A stretch of 64,000 bases of DNA from Ravibacter sp964559125 (lineage in GTDB: Bacteria; Bacteroidota; Bacteroidia; Cytophagales; Spirosomataceae), in NCBI GenBank assembly GCA_964559125.1, contig CAZLGW010000005.1, positions 178,430 through 242,429 on the forward strand. Reading direction: 5' to 3'. The position numbers and the translations under genes were made by a program. Shown here piece by piece: positions 43,912 through 53,449 of the stretch (its first letter is position 1; each line of letters starts with the position of its first letter). Under the pieces are notes generated by a model. That model saw nothing but the letters and a program-made list of their open reading frames with translations. It ran no database searches and was not told where the DNA came from.

Positions 43912-45123
43912 ATGAGTAGAAGACAAGTCAATCTGATATGGATAGCAGTGGGGATTCTATTGCTGTCTGTTACATTATTCAGATCGGAAGTCTTCCAGTT
44001 ACACGATGCGCTGATCTATGTTTTTGTTGTAGTGGTTAGCCTCGGGTTATTACTCATTGCTTCGGGCCTTTCGAAATTGTTGGGGTTTAAGGGAGTTTAC
44101 GGTATGGTAGTTCTGGTTTTGTTTGAAATAGGACTTGCAGTATTTTTTCAGGCAATAGGAACTATGCAGATCCGCAGAACTCCCGACAGGCTTCGGCAGT
44201 TTCTGTCTTTGGTCTACAACCGGGGGTTTATGAATAGTGTTCAGTTCGATAAATCGGCAAGCCATTTTGACCCCAGGCTGCAGTACCTGTTTAAACCGGG
44301 AGTCCATAGTTTCAACAACCTCGAATTCAGTAGTGTTTTAAATATCAATTCAGCCGGTTTTCGTGATGACGAAGCTTCTCTTGATTATCCCGAAGTACTT
44401 TTTCTCGGAGATTCCTATACGATGGGATGGGGAGTCGGGGAGGAGAATTCGTTTGTCGGATTGTTTGAGAAGGGAATGAATGTCTCTACTCTTAATGCGG
44501 GAATATCGTCATACGGTACCGCAAGAGAAAGAATCCTGATGGACAGGCTTAAACTGGATTCCTGTAAGGTGGTGTTTATACAATATTGTTCGAACGATCT
44601 TGTAGAGAATTATATGTTTTCCCGGAACGGAGGACAACTGGCCCCGGAAAGAGATCTGAAGGAAGGCTATGAGTTGTACGCTCGTATGAATGTGCTGTTT
44701 AAAAACTATTATCCTTTTAAACATGTGTATTGGTTATTCAGGGGAACTATGATGTACACCGGTTTTGCCGATTGGCTTGCCGGCTTTCAGAAGTCGGGCG
44801 AATCATCAGAGGGAGAGTCTGTCGGGGACGATCACAGCATTTATCTCGATAAAGTGCTGCGTTCTATCCGTGAGCAATATCACGGCGACATAGTGTTTTA
44901 CCATCTTGATTCAGCGTTTCCCGAAGAGCTGACCGGGCAATTGGAAAAGGTTACGGCTACCCCGGAGTTGAACATACATTGGTTGGATATGAGCAGGATC
45001 GGACTCGAACCGACAGATTATTTTTTGCTCGATCCGCATATCAATGTCTCGGGACATAGGAAAGTGGCGGAGACTTTAATATCGTTTATTAAAGAAAACG
45101 GCATTTTATCGCATTTGAATTGA
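43912..45123 (+). CDS. Membrane-anchored SGNH/GDSL-type hydrolase inserted between rpoB and rpoC
   Basis: 403 aa. Three N-terminal hydrophobic segments (about 8-24, 33-55 and 63-85) put a C-terminal SGNH domain probably outside the cytoplasm. SGNH blocks: FLGDSYTMGWG (block I, nucleophile Ser near 165), NAGISSYGT (block II Gly), IQYCSNDL (block III Asn) and LLDPHINVSGHRKVAE (block V Asp and His). The triad therefore looks complete. Related enzymes deacylate or acylate polysaccharides or lipids; substrate unknown. The gene starts 28 bases after rpoB and ends 128 before rpoC, and is less GC-rich by eye than its neighbours, which suggests insertion. Confidence 0.85.
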   Translation: MSRRQVNLIWIAVGILLLSVTLFRSEVFQLHDALIYVFVVVVSLGLLLIASGLSKLLGFKGVYGMVVLVLFEIGLAVFFQAIGTMQIRRTPDRLRQFLSLVYNRGFMNSVQFDKSASHFDPRLQYLFKPGVHSFNNLEFSSVLNINSAGFRDDEASLDYPEVLFLGDSYTMGWGVGEENSFVGLFEKGMNVSTLNAGISSYGTARERILMDRLKLDSCKVVFIQYCSNDLVENYMFSRNGGQLAPERDLKEGYELYARMNVLFKNYYPFKHVYWLFRGTMMYTGFADWLAGFQKSGESSEGESVGDDHSIYLDKVLRSIREQYHGDIVFYHLDSAFPEELTGQLEKVTATPELNIHWLDMSRIGLEPTDYFLLDPHINVSGHRKVAETLISFIKENGILSHLN

Positions 45124-45251
45124 TTTTAAAAATATGAGCGTACGCTTTTGACCGAGTTTTAAATGAAGAGATATCTGAAATAAGTGTTGGGTAACGCCAC
45201 TCATTTCTCAGGTATTCGGATAAACATTCTTTCGTAATAATTCAAAAGGTT
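45124..45251 (+). other. Spacer between the SGNH gene and rpoC
   Basis: 128 bases. No terminator stem is seen after the SGNH gene, and no TAnnTTTG promoter box is convincing, so rpoC is probably read from the rpoB transcript through the SGNH gene. A long AT-rich untranslated stretch precedes the rpoC ATG. Confidence 0.5.
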
Positions 45252-48200
45252 ATGTCTTTTAAAAAGAATAAAAAACTAAACAGCGACTTCTCCAGCATCA
45301 CCATCAGTCTGGCGTCGCCGGAATCGATCCTGGAAAGCTCTTACGGTGAGGTTACCCAACCTGAAACCATCAACTACCGTACCTACAAGCCGGAAATGGG
45401 CGGCTTGTTCTGCGAGCGTATTTTCGGGCCGGTGAAGGACTGGGAATGTCATTGTGGTAAATACAAGCGCATTCGCTACAAAGGGATCATTTGCGACCGT
45501 TGCGGGGTCGAGGTAACCGAGAAAAAGGTACGCCGCGAGCGCATGGGGCATATTGAGCTGGTAGTGCCTGTTGCGCATATCTGGTATTTCAGAAGTCTTC
45601 CCAACAAGATCGGTTACCTGCTCGGGTTGTCGACCAAGAAGCTTGACCAGATCATCTATTACGAGCGGTATGTGGTAGTGCAGCCGGGCGTGAAGGAGGA
45701 GGATGGCGTTAAGCAGCTTGACTTTCTTACCGAGGATGAATACCTGGAAATACTGGATAAGCTCCCCAGGGACAACCAGTTGCTTCCTGATGTAGATCCT
45801 AACAAATTTATAGCCAAAATGGGCGCGGAAGCTCTGGAAATGCTTCTTGGCCGTACGCAGCTGGATCAGTTGTCTTACGACCTTCGCCACCAGGCTGCCA
45901 CCGATACGTCTCAGCAGCGTAAGGCCGACGCATTGAAGCGTCTGAAGGTTGTAGAAGCCTTCCGCGATGCCAACACCCGTATTGAAAACCGCCCGGAATG
46001 GATGGTGATTAAAATGGTGCCGGTGATCCCGCCGGAATTGCGGCCGCTCGTGCCCCTGGATGGCGGACGTTTCGCTACTTCCGATCTTAACGACCTTTAC
46101 CGTCGTGTGATTATCCGTAACAACCGGTTGAAGCGTCTCATCGAAATCAAAGCTCCCGAAGTAATTCTCCGTAACGAAAAGAGGATGCTCCAGGAAGCCG
46201 TGGATTCGCTTTTCGACAACAGCCGTAAGGTGAACGCGGTCCGTTCTGAAGGTAACCGCGCCCTCAAGTCGTTGTCTGATATGCTGAAAGGTAAGCAGGG
46301 ACGTTTCCGTCAGAACCTGCTGGGTAAGAGGGTTGACTACTCCGGTCGTTCCGTAATCGTAGTAGGTCCGGAGCTCAAGCTGCACGAGTGCGGTTTCCCG
46401 AAAGATATGGCGGCTGAGCTGTTCAAACCGTTCATTATCCGTAAGCTTATCGAAAGGGGTATCGTTAAAACCGTTAAATCGGCTAAGAAGATCGTCGACC
46501 GTAAGGATCCGGTGATCTGGGATATTCTTGAGAACGTGCTGAAAGGACACCCGGTACTGCTTAACCGTGCCCCGACGCTTCACCGCCTGGGTATCCAGGC
46601 TTTCCAGCCCAAGCTGATCGAAGGAAAAGCCATCCAGCTCCACCCGTTGGTATGTACCGCGTTTAACGCTGACTTTGACGGTGACCAGATGGCTGTTCAC
46701 GTGCCGCTGGGACAGGAAGCTATTCTCGAAGCGTCGCTTCTGATGCTCTCTTCCCACAATATCCTTAACCCGGCCAACGGGGCGCCGATTACGGTACCTT
46801 CACAGGACATGGTGTTGGGGCTGTATTATGTGACGAAAGGGAGAAAGAGCACGCCGGAGCTGCCGGTTGCCGGAGAGGGAAATGTCTTCTATAGCGCGGA
46901 GGAGGTGATTATCGGGATCAACGAAGGGAAGATTTCCAAGCACGCGCATATCAAATGCCGTGCCGAGGTGCGCAACGAGGACGGTACATTCGAGACCAAA
47001 CTGATCGATACCGTAGCCGGGCGTATCCTGTTTAACCAGGCGGTACCCAAGGAAGTCGGTTATATCAACGAACTGCTGACCAAGAAAAAGCTCCAGCAGA
47101 TTATCGGGCAGGTTTTCAAGCTTGCCGGCGGAGCGCGTACGGCCCAGTTCCTTGACGAGATAAAAGAGCTCGGGTTCCAGATGGCATTCCGCGGAGGTTT
47201 GTCTATCGGTCTCGGCGATGTAATGATACCTGCCGAAAAAGAAAAGCTCATAGCTGAAGCGAAGGCAGACGTGGATGTGGTATGGAGCAACTACCTCATG
47301 GGTCTTATTACGGAGAACGAACGCTACAACCAGGTGATCGATATCTGGACCCGCGTAAACTCCCGTATCACAGAGACCCTTATGAAGCAGTTGGAAAGCG
47401 ACCAGGGCGGATTTAACTCTATCTACATGATGATGCACTCCGGGGCCCGCGGTTCCAGGGAGCAGATCAGGCAGTTGGGGGGTATGAGGGGTCTTATGGC
47501 GAAACCGCAGAAAAATATCGGCGGCGGCGTAGGAGAGATCATCGAAAACCCGATCCTTTCCAACTTCAAGGAAGGTCTGGACGTACTCGAGTACTTCATC
47601 TCTACGCACGGTGCGCGTAAAGGTCTTGCCGATACTGCGCTTAAAACAGCGGATGCGGGCTATCTTACCCGTCGTCTGCACGATGTGGCGCAGGATGTCG
47701 TGGTAAACGAAGAAGATTGCCAGACCCTGAGAGGTATCCAGATATCGGCATTGAAAGATAACGAAGATATCGTTGAGCCTCTGTCGGAGCGTATCCTGGG
47801 CCGCGTGAGTGTCCACGATATCTACGACCCGCTGACAAACGACCTGATCGTTGCAAGCGGCGAGGAAATAACCGAGGAGATCGCAGCGGTTATCGACGAA
47901 ACCAGTATCGATACCGTCGAGATCCGGTCGGTACTTACCTGCGAAACCCGTAACGGTGTTTGTTCGAAATGCTACGGACGGAGCATGGCAACTGCCAGGA
48001 TGGTGGATATCGGGGAGGCTGTAGGTGTAATCGCATCACAGTCGATCGGTGAGCCGGGTACGCAGCTTACACTTCGTACGTTCCACGTAGGGGGTACTGC
48101 TTCAAACATCGCGGTCGATGCCAATATCAAGGCTAAGTTCGACGGCCTGATCCACTTCGAAGACCTCCGTTTGGTGAAATCCGTCAATGCGGAAGGTGAG

Positions 48201-49574
48201 GAAGTGACGATCGTGATGGGTCGTTCCGGAGAGGTTCGTATCCTGCATCCTGAAACGAAGCAACTGCTGATTGCCAATAACGTTCCTTACGGAGCTGTCC
48301 TGGCTGTCAAAGACGGGGAAATGGTGACTAAAGGCCAGGAACTTTGTACCTGGGATCCGTACAACGCCGTTATTCTTTCCGAATTTGACGGGGACGTAAC
48401 TTTCGAAGCAATCGAAGAGGGGATCACTTACCGCGAGGAGTTTGATGAGCAGACCGGCTTCCAGGAAGCTGTGATCATCGAAACCCGCGATAAGACCAAA
48501 AACCCGGCCGTCGCCGTAAAAGGTAAGAGCCCGCTGCTGAAGGATCAGTCAGGCAAGTCTTATAACCTGCCTGTCGGAGCGCGTCTTGTAGTTAAAAACG
48601 GCAGTAAGGTAAAAGCCGGACAGCCGCTTGCCAAGATACCGCGTGTGGTAGGTAAGACAAGAGATATTACCGGAGGTCTTCCGCGGGTAACCGAGCTTTT
48701 CGAAGCCCGTAATCCTTCCAACCCTGCAACCGTTACTGAAATAGACGGTGTAGTATCATACGGAGGGGTAAAACGCGGTAACCGCGAGATCCTGATCGAA
48801 TCGAAAGACGGTACACAAAGGAGATACCTGGTGCCCCTGTCGAAACATATCCTGGTGCAGGACGGCGACTTTGTGAAAGCGGGAGATCCGCTGTCTGACG
48901 GCGCCATCACACCGGCCGATATCCTGTCGATCAAAGGGCCGACCGCCGTGCAGGAATACCTGGTGAACGAAATCCAGGAAGTATACCGCCTGCAGGGTGT
49001 GAAGATCAACGACAAGCATATCGAGTGTATCGTAAGACAGATGATGCAGAAAGTTGAGATCATCGACGCCGGAGATACCAACTTCCTCGAAATGCAGCCG
49101 GTAGACCGCTGGGTGTTCCGCGAGGAAAACGATAAAGTTTTCGATCTTAAAGTGGTAGAAGATGCCGGTGATTCCGAAAATCTTCGCCCGGGTATGATCG
49201 TAAGCCTTCGCAGGCTGCGGGATGAGAATTCGAGCCTGAAGCGCCGGGATCTCAAGATCGTAAAAGCGCGTGATGCTCAGCCTGCAGTTGCCCGTCCTAC
49301 GCTTATGGGTATCACCCAGGCGTCGCTCGGTACCGAAAGCGTAATGTCTGCAGCTTCCTTCCAGGAAACTACCAAAGTGCTGAGCGAAGCAGCGGTACGT
49401 GGTAAGCGCGACGATCTGCTGGGTCTGAAGGAGAACGTTATAGTAGGGCACCTGATTTCTGCGGGAACAGGGATGCGTAAGTATAACGACCTGATCGTAG
49501 GTTCGAAAGAAGAATACGAAAGCCTCCAGGAGTCGAAGGAAAGAGCGACCCGCAAAAAGAAGGAGACTGTTTAA
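45252..49574 (+). CDS. rpoC: DNA-directed RNA polymerase subunit beta'
   Basis: 1440 aa, usual for the phylum. Zinc-binding CHCGKYKRIRYKGIICDRCG (N-terminal, about residue 66), catalytic NADFDGDQM with three Asp (about residue 478), the trigger-loop region with GEPGTQLTLRTFH (abridged), a second zinc site CETRNGVCSKCYG, and the C-terminal LKENVIVGHLISAGTG block. It forms the active-site cleft and clamp. No inteins or splits. Confidence 0.98.
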   Translation: MSFKKNKKLNSDFSSITISLASPESILESSYGEVTQPETINYRTYKPEMGGLFCERIFGPVKDWECHCGKYKRIRYKGIICDRCGVEVTEKKVRRERMGHIELVVPVAHIWYFRSLPNKIGYLLGLSTKKLDQIIYYERYVVVQPGVKEEDGVKQLDFLTEDEYLEILDKLPRDNQLLPDVDPNKFIAKMGAEALEMLLGRTQLDQLSYDLRHQAATDTSQQRKADALKRLKVVEAFRDANTRIENRPEWMVIKMVPVIPPELRPLVPLDGGRFATSDLNDLYRRVIIRNNRLKRLIEIKAPEVILRNEKRMLQEAVDSLFDNSRKVNAVRSEGNRALKSLSDMLKGKQGRFRQNLLGKRVDYSGRSVIVVGPELKLHECGFPKDMAAELFKPFIIRKLIERGIVKTVKSAKKIVDRKDPVIWDILENVLKGHPVLLNRAPTLHRLGIQAFQPKLIEGKAIQLHPLVCTAFNADFDGDQMAVHVPLGQEAILEASLLMLSSHNILNPANGAPITVPSQDMVLGLYYVTKGRKSTPELPVAGEGNVFYSAEEVIIGINEGKISKHAHIKCRAEVRNEDGTFETKLIDTVAGRILFNQAVPKEVGYINELLTKKKLQQIIGQVFKLAGGARTAQFLDEIKELGFQMAFRGGLSIGLGDVMIPAEKEKLIAEAKADVDVVWSNYLMGLITENERYNQVIDIWTRVNSRITETLMKQLESDQGGFNSIYMMMHSGARGSREQIRQLGGMRGLMAKPQKNIGGGVGEIIENPILSNFKEGLDVLEYFISTHGARKGLADTALKTADAGYLTRRLHDVAQDVVVNEEDCQTLRGIQISALKDNEDIVEPLSERILGRVSVHDIYDPLTNDLIVASGEEITEEIAAVIDETSIDTVEIRSVLTCETRNGVCSKCYGRSMATARMVDIGEAVGVIASQSIGEPGTQLTLRTFHVGGTASNIAVDANIKAKFDGLIHFEDLRLVKSVNAEGEEVTIVMGRSGEVRILHPETKQLLIANNVPYGAVLAVKDGEMVTKGQELCTWDPYNAVILSEFDGDVTFEAIEEGITYREEFDEQTGFQEAVIIETRDKTKNPAVAVKGKSPLLKDQSGKSYNLPVGARLVVKNGSKVKAGQPLAKIPRVVGKTRDITGGLPRVTELFEARNPSNPATVTEIDGVVSYGGVKRGNREILIESKDGTQRRYLVPLSKHILVQDGDFVKAGDPLSDGAITPADILSIKGPTAVQEYLVNEIQEVYRLQGVKINDKHIECIVRQMMQKVEIIDAGDTNFLEMQPVDRWVFREENDKVFDLKVVEDAGDSENLRPGMIVSLRRLRDENSSLKRRDLKIVKARDAQPAVARPTLMGITQASLGTESVMSAASFQETTKVLSEAAVRGKRDDLLGLKENVIVGHLISAGTGMRKYNDLIVGSKEEYESLQESKERATRKKKETV

Positions 49575-49599
49575 AAGCACAGGTTGTTAAAATTCAAAG

Positions 49600-49628
49600 C
49601 CGGCCCTCTTGCAGGGCCGGTTTTTTTT
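49600..49628 (+). terminator. Rho-independent terminator after rpoC
   Basis: CCGGCCCT-CTTGC-AGGGCCGG followed by eight T residues. A textbook intrinsic terminator 25 bases after the rpoC stop, closing the rplK-rpoC transcript. Confidence 0.96.
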
Positions 49629-49694
49629 ATGGATTTTTAAATAAAAAATCTCCCGGTTTATCCTCTTCAGCAACGACTTTCTACCTGACACCTT

Positions 49695-50927
49695 ATGCCT
49701 CAAACTCCCCCCCTCATCCCCCAGAGAAATCTCGCGATAGACATCTTCAGGGCGCTGACCATGTTTGTGATGATCTTCGTGAATGATTTCTGGAAGATAC
49801 ACGATGTTCCGCACTGGCTGGAGCATGCCAAACGGGGAGAGGATTTCATGGGGCTTGCGGATGTCGTGTTTCCCTGTTTCCTTTTTGTAGTAGGTATGTC
49901 TGTTCCGTTGGCTATCGAAAGGCGGTACAGCAAGGGGTATTCCGTGGAATCGACCTTCGGGCATATTCTTTCCCGGACGCTGGCCCTGTTGATTATGGGG
50001 GCATTTATTGTCAATTCGGAGTCCCGGCTTCATCCGGATGTAGGCTACGGCATCGGTACCTACTGGATCCTGATGGTGCTGGCTTTTATCCTGGTATGGA
50101 ATCGGTATCCTGCAGGTGGCAGCCCGGAGAAAGAGCGGCTTTACACGTTACTGAAACTTGCAGGGATATTGATTTTGCTTTACCTGGCCTTAACTTTTCG
50201 TGATCCGGAGGGGAAAGTGTTTAGTGCAGGCTGGTGGGGGATCCTGGGCGCTATCGGGTGGTGCTACCTGTTATGTGCAATGATCTACGTTTTTGTGCGT
50301 AACGATCTGAAACGCCTGCTACTTGCATGGCTTATTTTTGTCACGATTTGTATCCTGGGGTCGAAAATGCGGGAAGCCTATGGTGGAGAAGCCATCCTTG
50401 TATTACCCCGGCCCAATTTTTACCACGATTTCCTTGGTATCCTGCATATCGGTAACGGAGCGCTTCCGGCTTTTACAATGGCAGGCATGATCCTGTCTCT
50501 CATAATTGAGCGGTACAGGGAAGCAAGCATGAAAAAGAAGCTTCTTTTTACCCTGGCGGTGATTGGCTTTTTCCTGCTTGCTGGAGCTGTTTCCCGTCAT
50601 TTCTGGATACTGGCAAAACTCGGGGCTACTCCGCCCTGGGTGTTTTACGTTACAGCAATCGCAATAGGCACGTATATGCTATTGGCAGCTTTGGTGAAAG
50701 CGGGGAAGGCCTCCTGGTTTAATATTATCATGCCTGCCGGCACAGCTACGCTGACCACCTACCTGGTCCCTTATCTATTTTACGGCCTGGCCGATATCAC
50801 AGGCATAGTACTACCCGATTGGCTCACTCACGGGCCAATGGGGATTATCAACTGCCTGCTCTTTGCCCTGGTTGTCATCGGGCTAACCAGGCTGCTGGGA
50901 AAACTGAATATACAGTTGAAAGTCTGA
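49695..50927 (+). CDS. Polytopic membrane protein, DUF5009 / heparan-alpha-glucosaminide acetyltransferase-like
   Basis: 410 aa with about ten membrane helices. The opening RNLAIDIFRALTMFVMIFVND and the segment LADVVFPCFLFVVGMSVPLA are the signatures of this COG4299-type family; a conserved His is present in the first periplasmic loop (HDVPHWLEHAKR). Family members move acetyl groups across a membrane onto amino sugars, but most bacterial ones are untested. No operon partner is evident. The start ATG at 49695 directly precedes the conserved region. Confidence 0.85.
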   Translation: MPQTPPLIPQRNLAIDIFRALTMFVMIFVNDFWKIHDVPHWLEHAKRGEDFMGLADVVFPCFLFVVGMSVPLAIERRYSKGYSVESTFGHILSRTLALLIMGAFIVNSESRLHPDVGYGIGTYWILMVLAFILVWNRYPAGGSPEKERLYTLLKLAGILILLYLALTFRDPEGKVFSAGWWGILGAIGWCYLLCAMIYVFVRNDLKRLLLAWLIFVTICILGSKMREAYGGEAILVLPRPNFYHDFLGILHIGNGALPAFTMAGMILSLIIERYREASMKKKLLFTLAVIGFFLLAGAVSRHFWILAKLGATPPWVFYVTAIAIGTYMLLAALVKAGKASWFNIIMPAGTATLTTYLVPYLFYGLADITGIVLPDWLTHGPMGIINCLLFALVVIGLTRLLGKLNIQLKV

Positions 50928-51029
50928 AGTTGAATAACCGGGCTTTCTATTCTTAAGACAGGTTCCTGCGGGGAAGAAATGTGGAGCCTGACCAGGCTGC
51001 CTGCTAAAAATATCGCCGGCAGATGTAAG

Positions 51030-51106
51030 CCGGTACTTTGTTTTTCTCTTATTTTACCGGTACTTTGAATACTATAAATGAGAACAGAATACTATAAACC
51101 AGAACA
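51030..51106. repeat. Short direct repeats upstream of the DUF3467 gene
   Basis: CCGGTACTTTG occurs at 51030-51040 and 51057-51067. It is followed by two tandem 20-base units, 51067-51086 and 51087-51106, sharing GAATACTATAAA and AGAACA and differing only at two central bases. The last unit ends 11 bases before the ATG. TACTTTG resembles the -7 promoter box with one base missing, so the repeats may be duplicated promoter or operator elements. Confidence 0.5.
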
Positions 51107-51117
51107 GGGCTTAATTT

Positions 51118-51450
51118 ATGGCTGAAAATCCTCAAAATACTGAACAGCAGATCAATGTAGAGCTATCGGAAGAAATGGCGGAAGGCGTATATTCCAACCT
51201 GGCTATGATCGCTCATTCTAACAGCGAATTCGTGCTGGATTTTATCCGCCTGTTGCCCGGCGTGCCGAAGGCAAAGGTCAAAGCCCGTGTGATCGTGACT
51301 CCCGAACATGCTAAACGACTGTTGGCGGCACTGAAAGACAATATCAGCAGGTATGAGGATACTTACGGGCCTATTCAGCACCGGAACGACGATGACGCCC
51401 CTAACTTTAACTTCCCGATGAGCTTTGGCGGGCCGGGCGGGGAGGCTTAG
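51118..51450 (+). CDS. DUF3467 family protein
   Basis: 110 aa. INVELSEEMAEGVYSNLAMIAHSNSEFVLDF (abridged: EGVYSNLAMIAHSNSEFVLDF) and VKARVIVTPEHAKRLLAALKDN are the domain hallmarks; the tail is Gly/Pro-rich and probably disordered. Small soluble protein of unknown function, usually found near rpoC in Bacteroidota as here. A role connected with transcription is guessed from neighbourhood only. Confidence 0.9.
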   Translation: MAENPQNTEQQINVELSEEMAEGVYSNLAMIAHSNSEFVLDFIRLLPGVPKAKVKARVIVTPEHAKRLLAALKDNISRYEDTYGPIQHRNDDDAPNFNFPMSFGGPGGEA

Positions 51451-51456
51451 GAACCG

Positions 51457-51660
51457 TCAGACTATCTCAACAGCTACACCCATATCTTCCAGTTGCCTGT
51501 TTATCTTACAGGTATCTTGTTGTCGGTGATAATCCTGGCAACAACGTCAAAGCTGCATATTTTATCAAACCCGTGTTTTGAAAACTCGGATGAGTCTGCC
51601 AGGTCGGTCTTAGTAAGCTCATGGATAAGGTCGATACCGTCTGCTTAGCTATCGGATCGA
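51457..51660 (-). pseudogene. Decayed DeoR/GlpR-like transcriptional repressor, C-terminal remnant
   Basis: Read on the minus strand, one frame gives DGIDLIHELTKTDL directly followed by ADSSEFSKHGFDKICSF and then RIITDNKIPVR and a stop; the next frame carries on with INRQLEDMGVAVEIV and a stop at 51459-51457. In DeoR-family effector domains a G-I-D...L-T...D-L segment is followed about 20 residues later by LADSSKF, then by ITD and a final E-x-x-G-V-x-V. Here the 20-residue link is missing and the tail is frameshifted, and the N-terminal helix-turn-helix is gone. The start is also closed by a TAA. It lies divergently beside glpD-glpF, the usual place of a glycerol regulator. Confidence 0.68.
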
Positions 51661-51714
51661 CACACATCATTTTATTAACATGAAATTTATCGATAGAAAA
51701 TGAAAACAAAAATA

Positions 51715-51722
51715 TATATTTG
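51715..51722 (+). promoter_or_regulatory. Candidate -7 box of glpD
   Basis: TATATTTG followed by CG matches TAnnTTTG and lies 19 bases before the glpD ATG. No TTTG -33 element is seen at the usual distance. Confidence 0.5.
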
Positions 51723-51741
51723 CGAAGCATAATGAAATAAA

Positions 51742-53370
51742 ATGAAACATATTGATTCGGGAGGGAATCCAGACGGTTTGTTTGAAAGAAACCGGTTGCT
51801 GGATCAGCTGAGAGGCAAAACGGAATGGGATGTGATTGTGATTGGCGGCGGTTCTACGGGACTGGGGGTAGCTCTTGACGCTGTGAGCCGTAACTTTAAA
51901 GTCCTCCTGCTGGAGCAATCTGATTTTGCCAAAGGCACTTCGAGCAAAAGCACCAAGCTGGTACACGGAGGCGTACGCTACCTGGCCCAGGGAAACGTTG
52001 ATCTTGTCAGGGAGGCGCTCCACGAACGGGGTCTGCTGGCAAAGAATGCATCTCACCTGGTAAGAAACCAGACTTTTGTCATTCCCAATTACGACCTGCT
52101 GCACGGGCCTTTCTATTGGATCGGCCTGAAGCTGTATGACCTCCTGGCGGGTAAGCTTTCCCTGGGTAAATCTACATTCGTCTCCCGTGATGAGTTGCTC
52201 AGGAGTATTCCCGTGCTGGTTAGAGAAGGATTGAGAAACGGGATAAGATATCATGACGGGCAGTTTGACGATGCGCGCCTTGCCGTCAATCTTGCCCAGA
52301 CGATTATAGAAAAAGGAGGAGTAGCGCTCAACCATGTCGGGGTTACCGGGCTGAAAAAGACAGGTAACGGCCGGGTTTGCGGTGTGAAAGCGAAAGATGC
52401 AGAAACGGGTGAAATCTTTGAGGTTAGCGGAAAAGCTGTTGTAAATGCTACCGGGATTTTTGTCAATAAAATTCTCGAAATGGACGATAAGAACAGCAAG
52501 CCTGTGGTCAGGCCCAGCCAGGGTGCGCATGTGGTGCTGGACAGGTCTTTTCTCGCCTCCGACGAAGCGATTATGATCCCGAAAACAAGCGACGGCCGGG
52601 TGCTTTTTGCCGTGCCCTGGCATGACAGGGTGATACTGGGCACTACCGATATCCCGGTAGAGGACGCGGAGCTGGACCCAAAGCCTATGGATGAGGAGAT
52701 AGAGTATATTCTTCAGACGGCAGGCCGTTATCTTGCCAGAACGCCTAAGCGTTCGGATGTCCTGAGCACCTATGCCGGCCTCAGGCCCCTTGCCGCTAGC
52801 AAAGGTGACGAAGGAGCCAAGACCAAGGAGATTTCGAGGTCGCATAAAATAATCGTCGAGGAAAGCGGGCTTGTGACTATAACAGGCGGGAAATGGACGA
52901 CTTTCAGGAAAATGGGGGAGGATACCATGGAAAAGGTAGTTGAGGCGGCGGGCCTGGCCCCCAACCCGTCCCGGTCAGCCGGAATACTGATACACGGGGC
53001 AGAGGATCGTATGCCGGACCGCCGCGTGGAGGATATTTACGGAACAGATCGTGCCCTGCTCGATAAACTGGTTGAAGCCGAACCGGAACTGGCTCAGCAG
53101 TTGCATCCGGCTGCGAAGTTTACAGTGGCTGAAGTTGTCCTGGCGATCAGGAACGAGATGGCGCGTACGGTCGAGGACGTTCTGGCCCGGCGGGTGAGAC
53201 TCCTGTTCATGGATGCAAGGGCGGCCATTCAAAGCGCTCCCAGAGTAGCCGATATACTAGCCGGAGAGCTCGGGAAGGGAGAAGAATGGAAGAAGGAGGA
53301 GCTTGATCGTTTTTACCTGGTGGCCGAGGGGTACCTGATCAGGGAAACGAAAGTATTTGCAGATCATTAG
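51742..53370 (+). CDS. glpD: Glycerol-3-phosphate dehydrogenase, FAD-dependent
   Basis: 542 aa. FAD-binding start DVIVIGGGSTGLGVALDAVSR (abridged) near residue 29, then the DAO-family blocks GTSSKSTKLVHGGVRYL and GRVLFAVPWHDRVILGTTD, with TITGGKWTTFRKM near residue 380. It oxidises glycerol 3-phosphate to dihydroxyacetone phosphate at the inner membrane and feeds electrons to quinone, and so to the ActA-F chain. The next gene is a glycerol-type channel. No glycerol kinase gene is present in the window. Confidence 0.95.
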   Translation: MKHIDSGGNPDGLFERNRLLDQLRGKTEWDVIVIGGGSTGLGVALDAVSRNFKVLLLEQSDFAKGTSSKSTKLVHGGVRYLAQGNVDLVREALHERGLLAKNASHLVRNQTFVIPNYDLLHGPFYWIGLKLYDLLAGKLSLGKSTFVSRDELLRSIPVLVREGLRNGIRYHDGQFDDARLAVNLAQTIIEKGGVALNHVGVTGLKKTGNGRVCGVKAKDAETGEIFEVSGKAVVNATGIFVNKILEMDDKNSKPVVRPSQGAHVVLDRSFLASDEAIMIPKTSDGRVLFAVPWHDRVILGTTDIPVEDAELDPKPMDEEIEYILQTAGRYLARTPKRSDVLSTYAGLRPLAASKGDEGAKTKEISRSHKIIVEESGLVTITGGKWTTFRKMGEDTMEKVVEAAGLAPNPSRSAGILIHGAEDRMPDRRVEDIYGTDRALLDKLVEAEPELAQQLHPAAKFTVAEVVLAIRNEMARTVEDVLARRVRLLFMDARAAIQSAPRVADILAGELGKGEEWKKEELDRFYLVAEGYLIRETKVFADH

Positions 53371-53449
53371 TTAATGACCTGCGATTGCTTTTTAATAAAG
53401 CCTTCATCGGGGCCCCGAATGTAAGAAACCTGGACTAAACTTTTAATTG

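Noticed and set aside
45276..46757. A 493-codon open frame antisense to rpoC
   Set aside because: It mirrors the strongly biased codons of rpoC, has no protein-family motifs and no start context; rpoC is certain on the other strand.
51506..51730. A 74-codon minus-strand open frame upstream of glpD
   Set aside because: Its frame does not match the DeoR-like words, which lie in the two other frames; I treat the stretch as a pseudogene.
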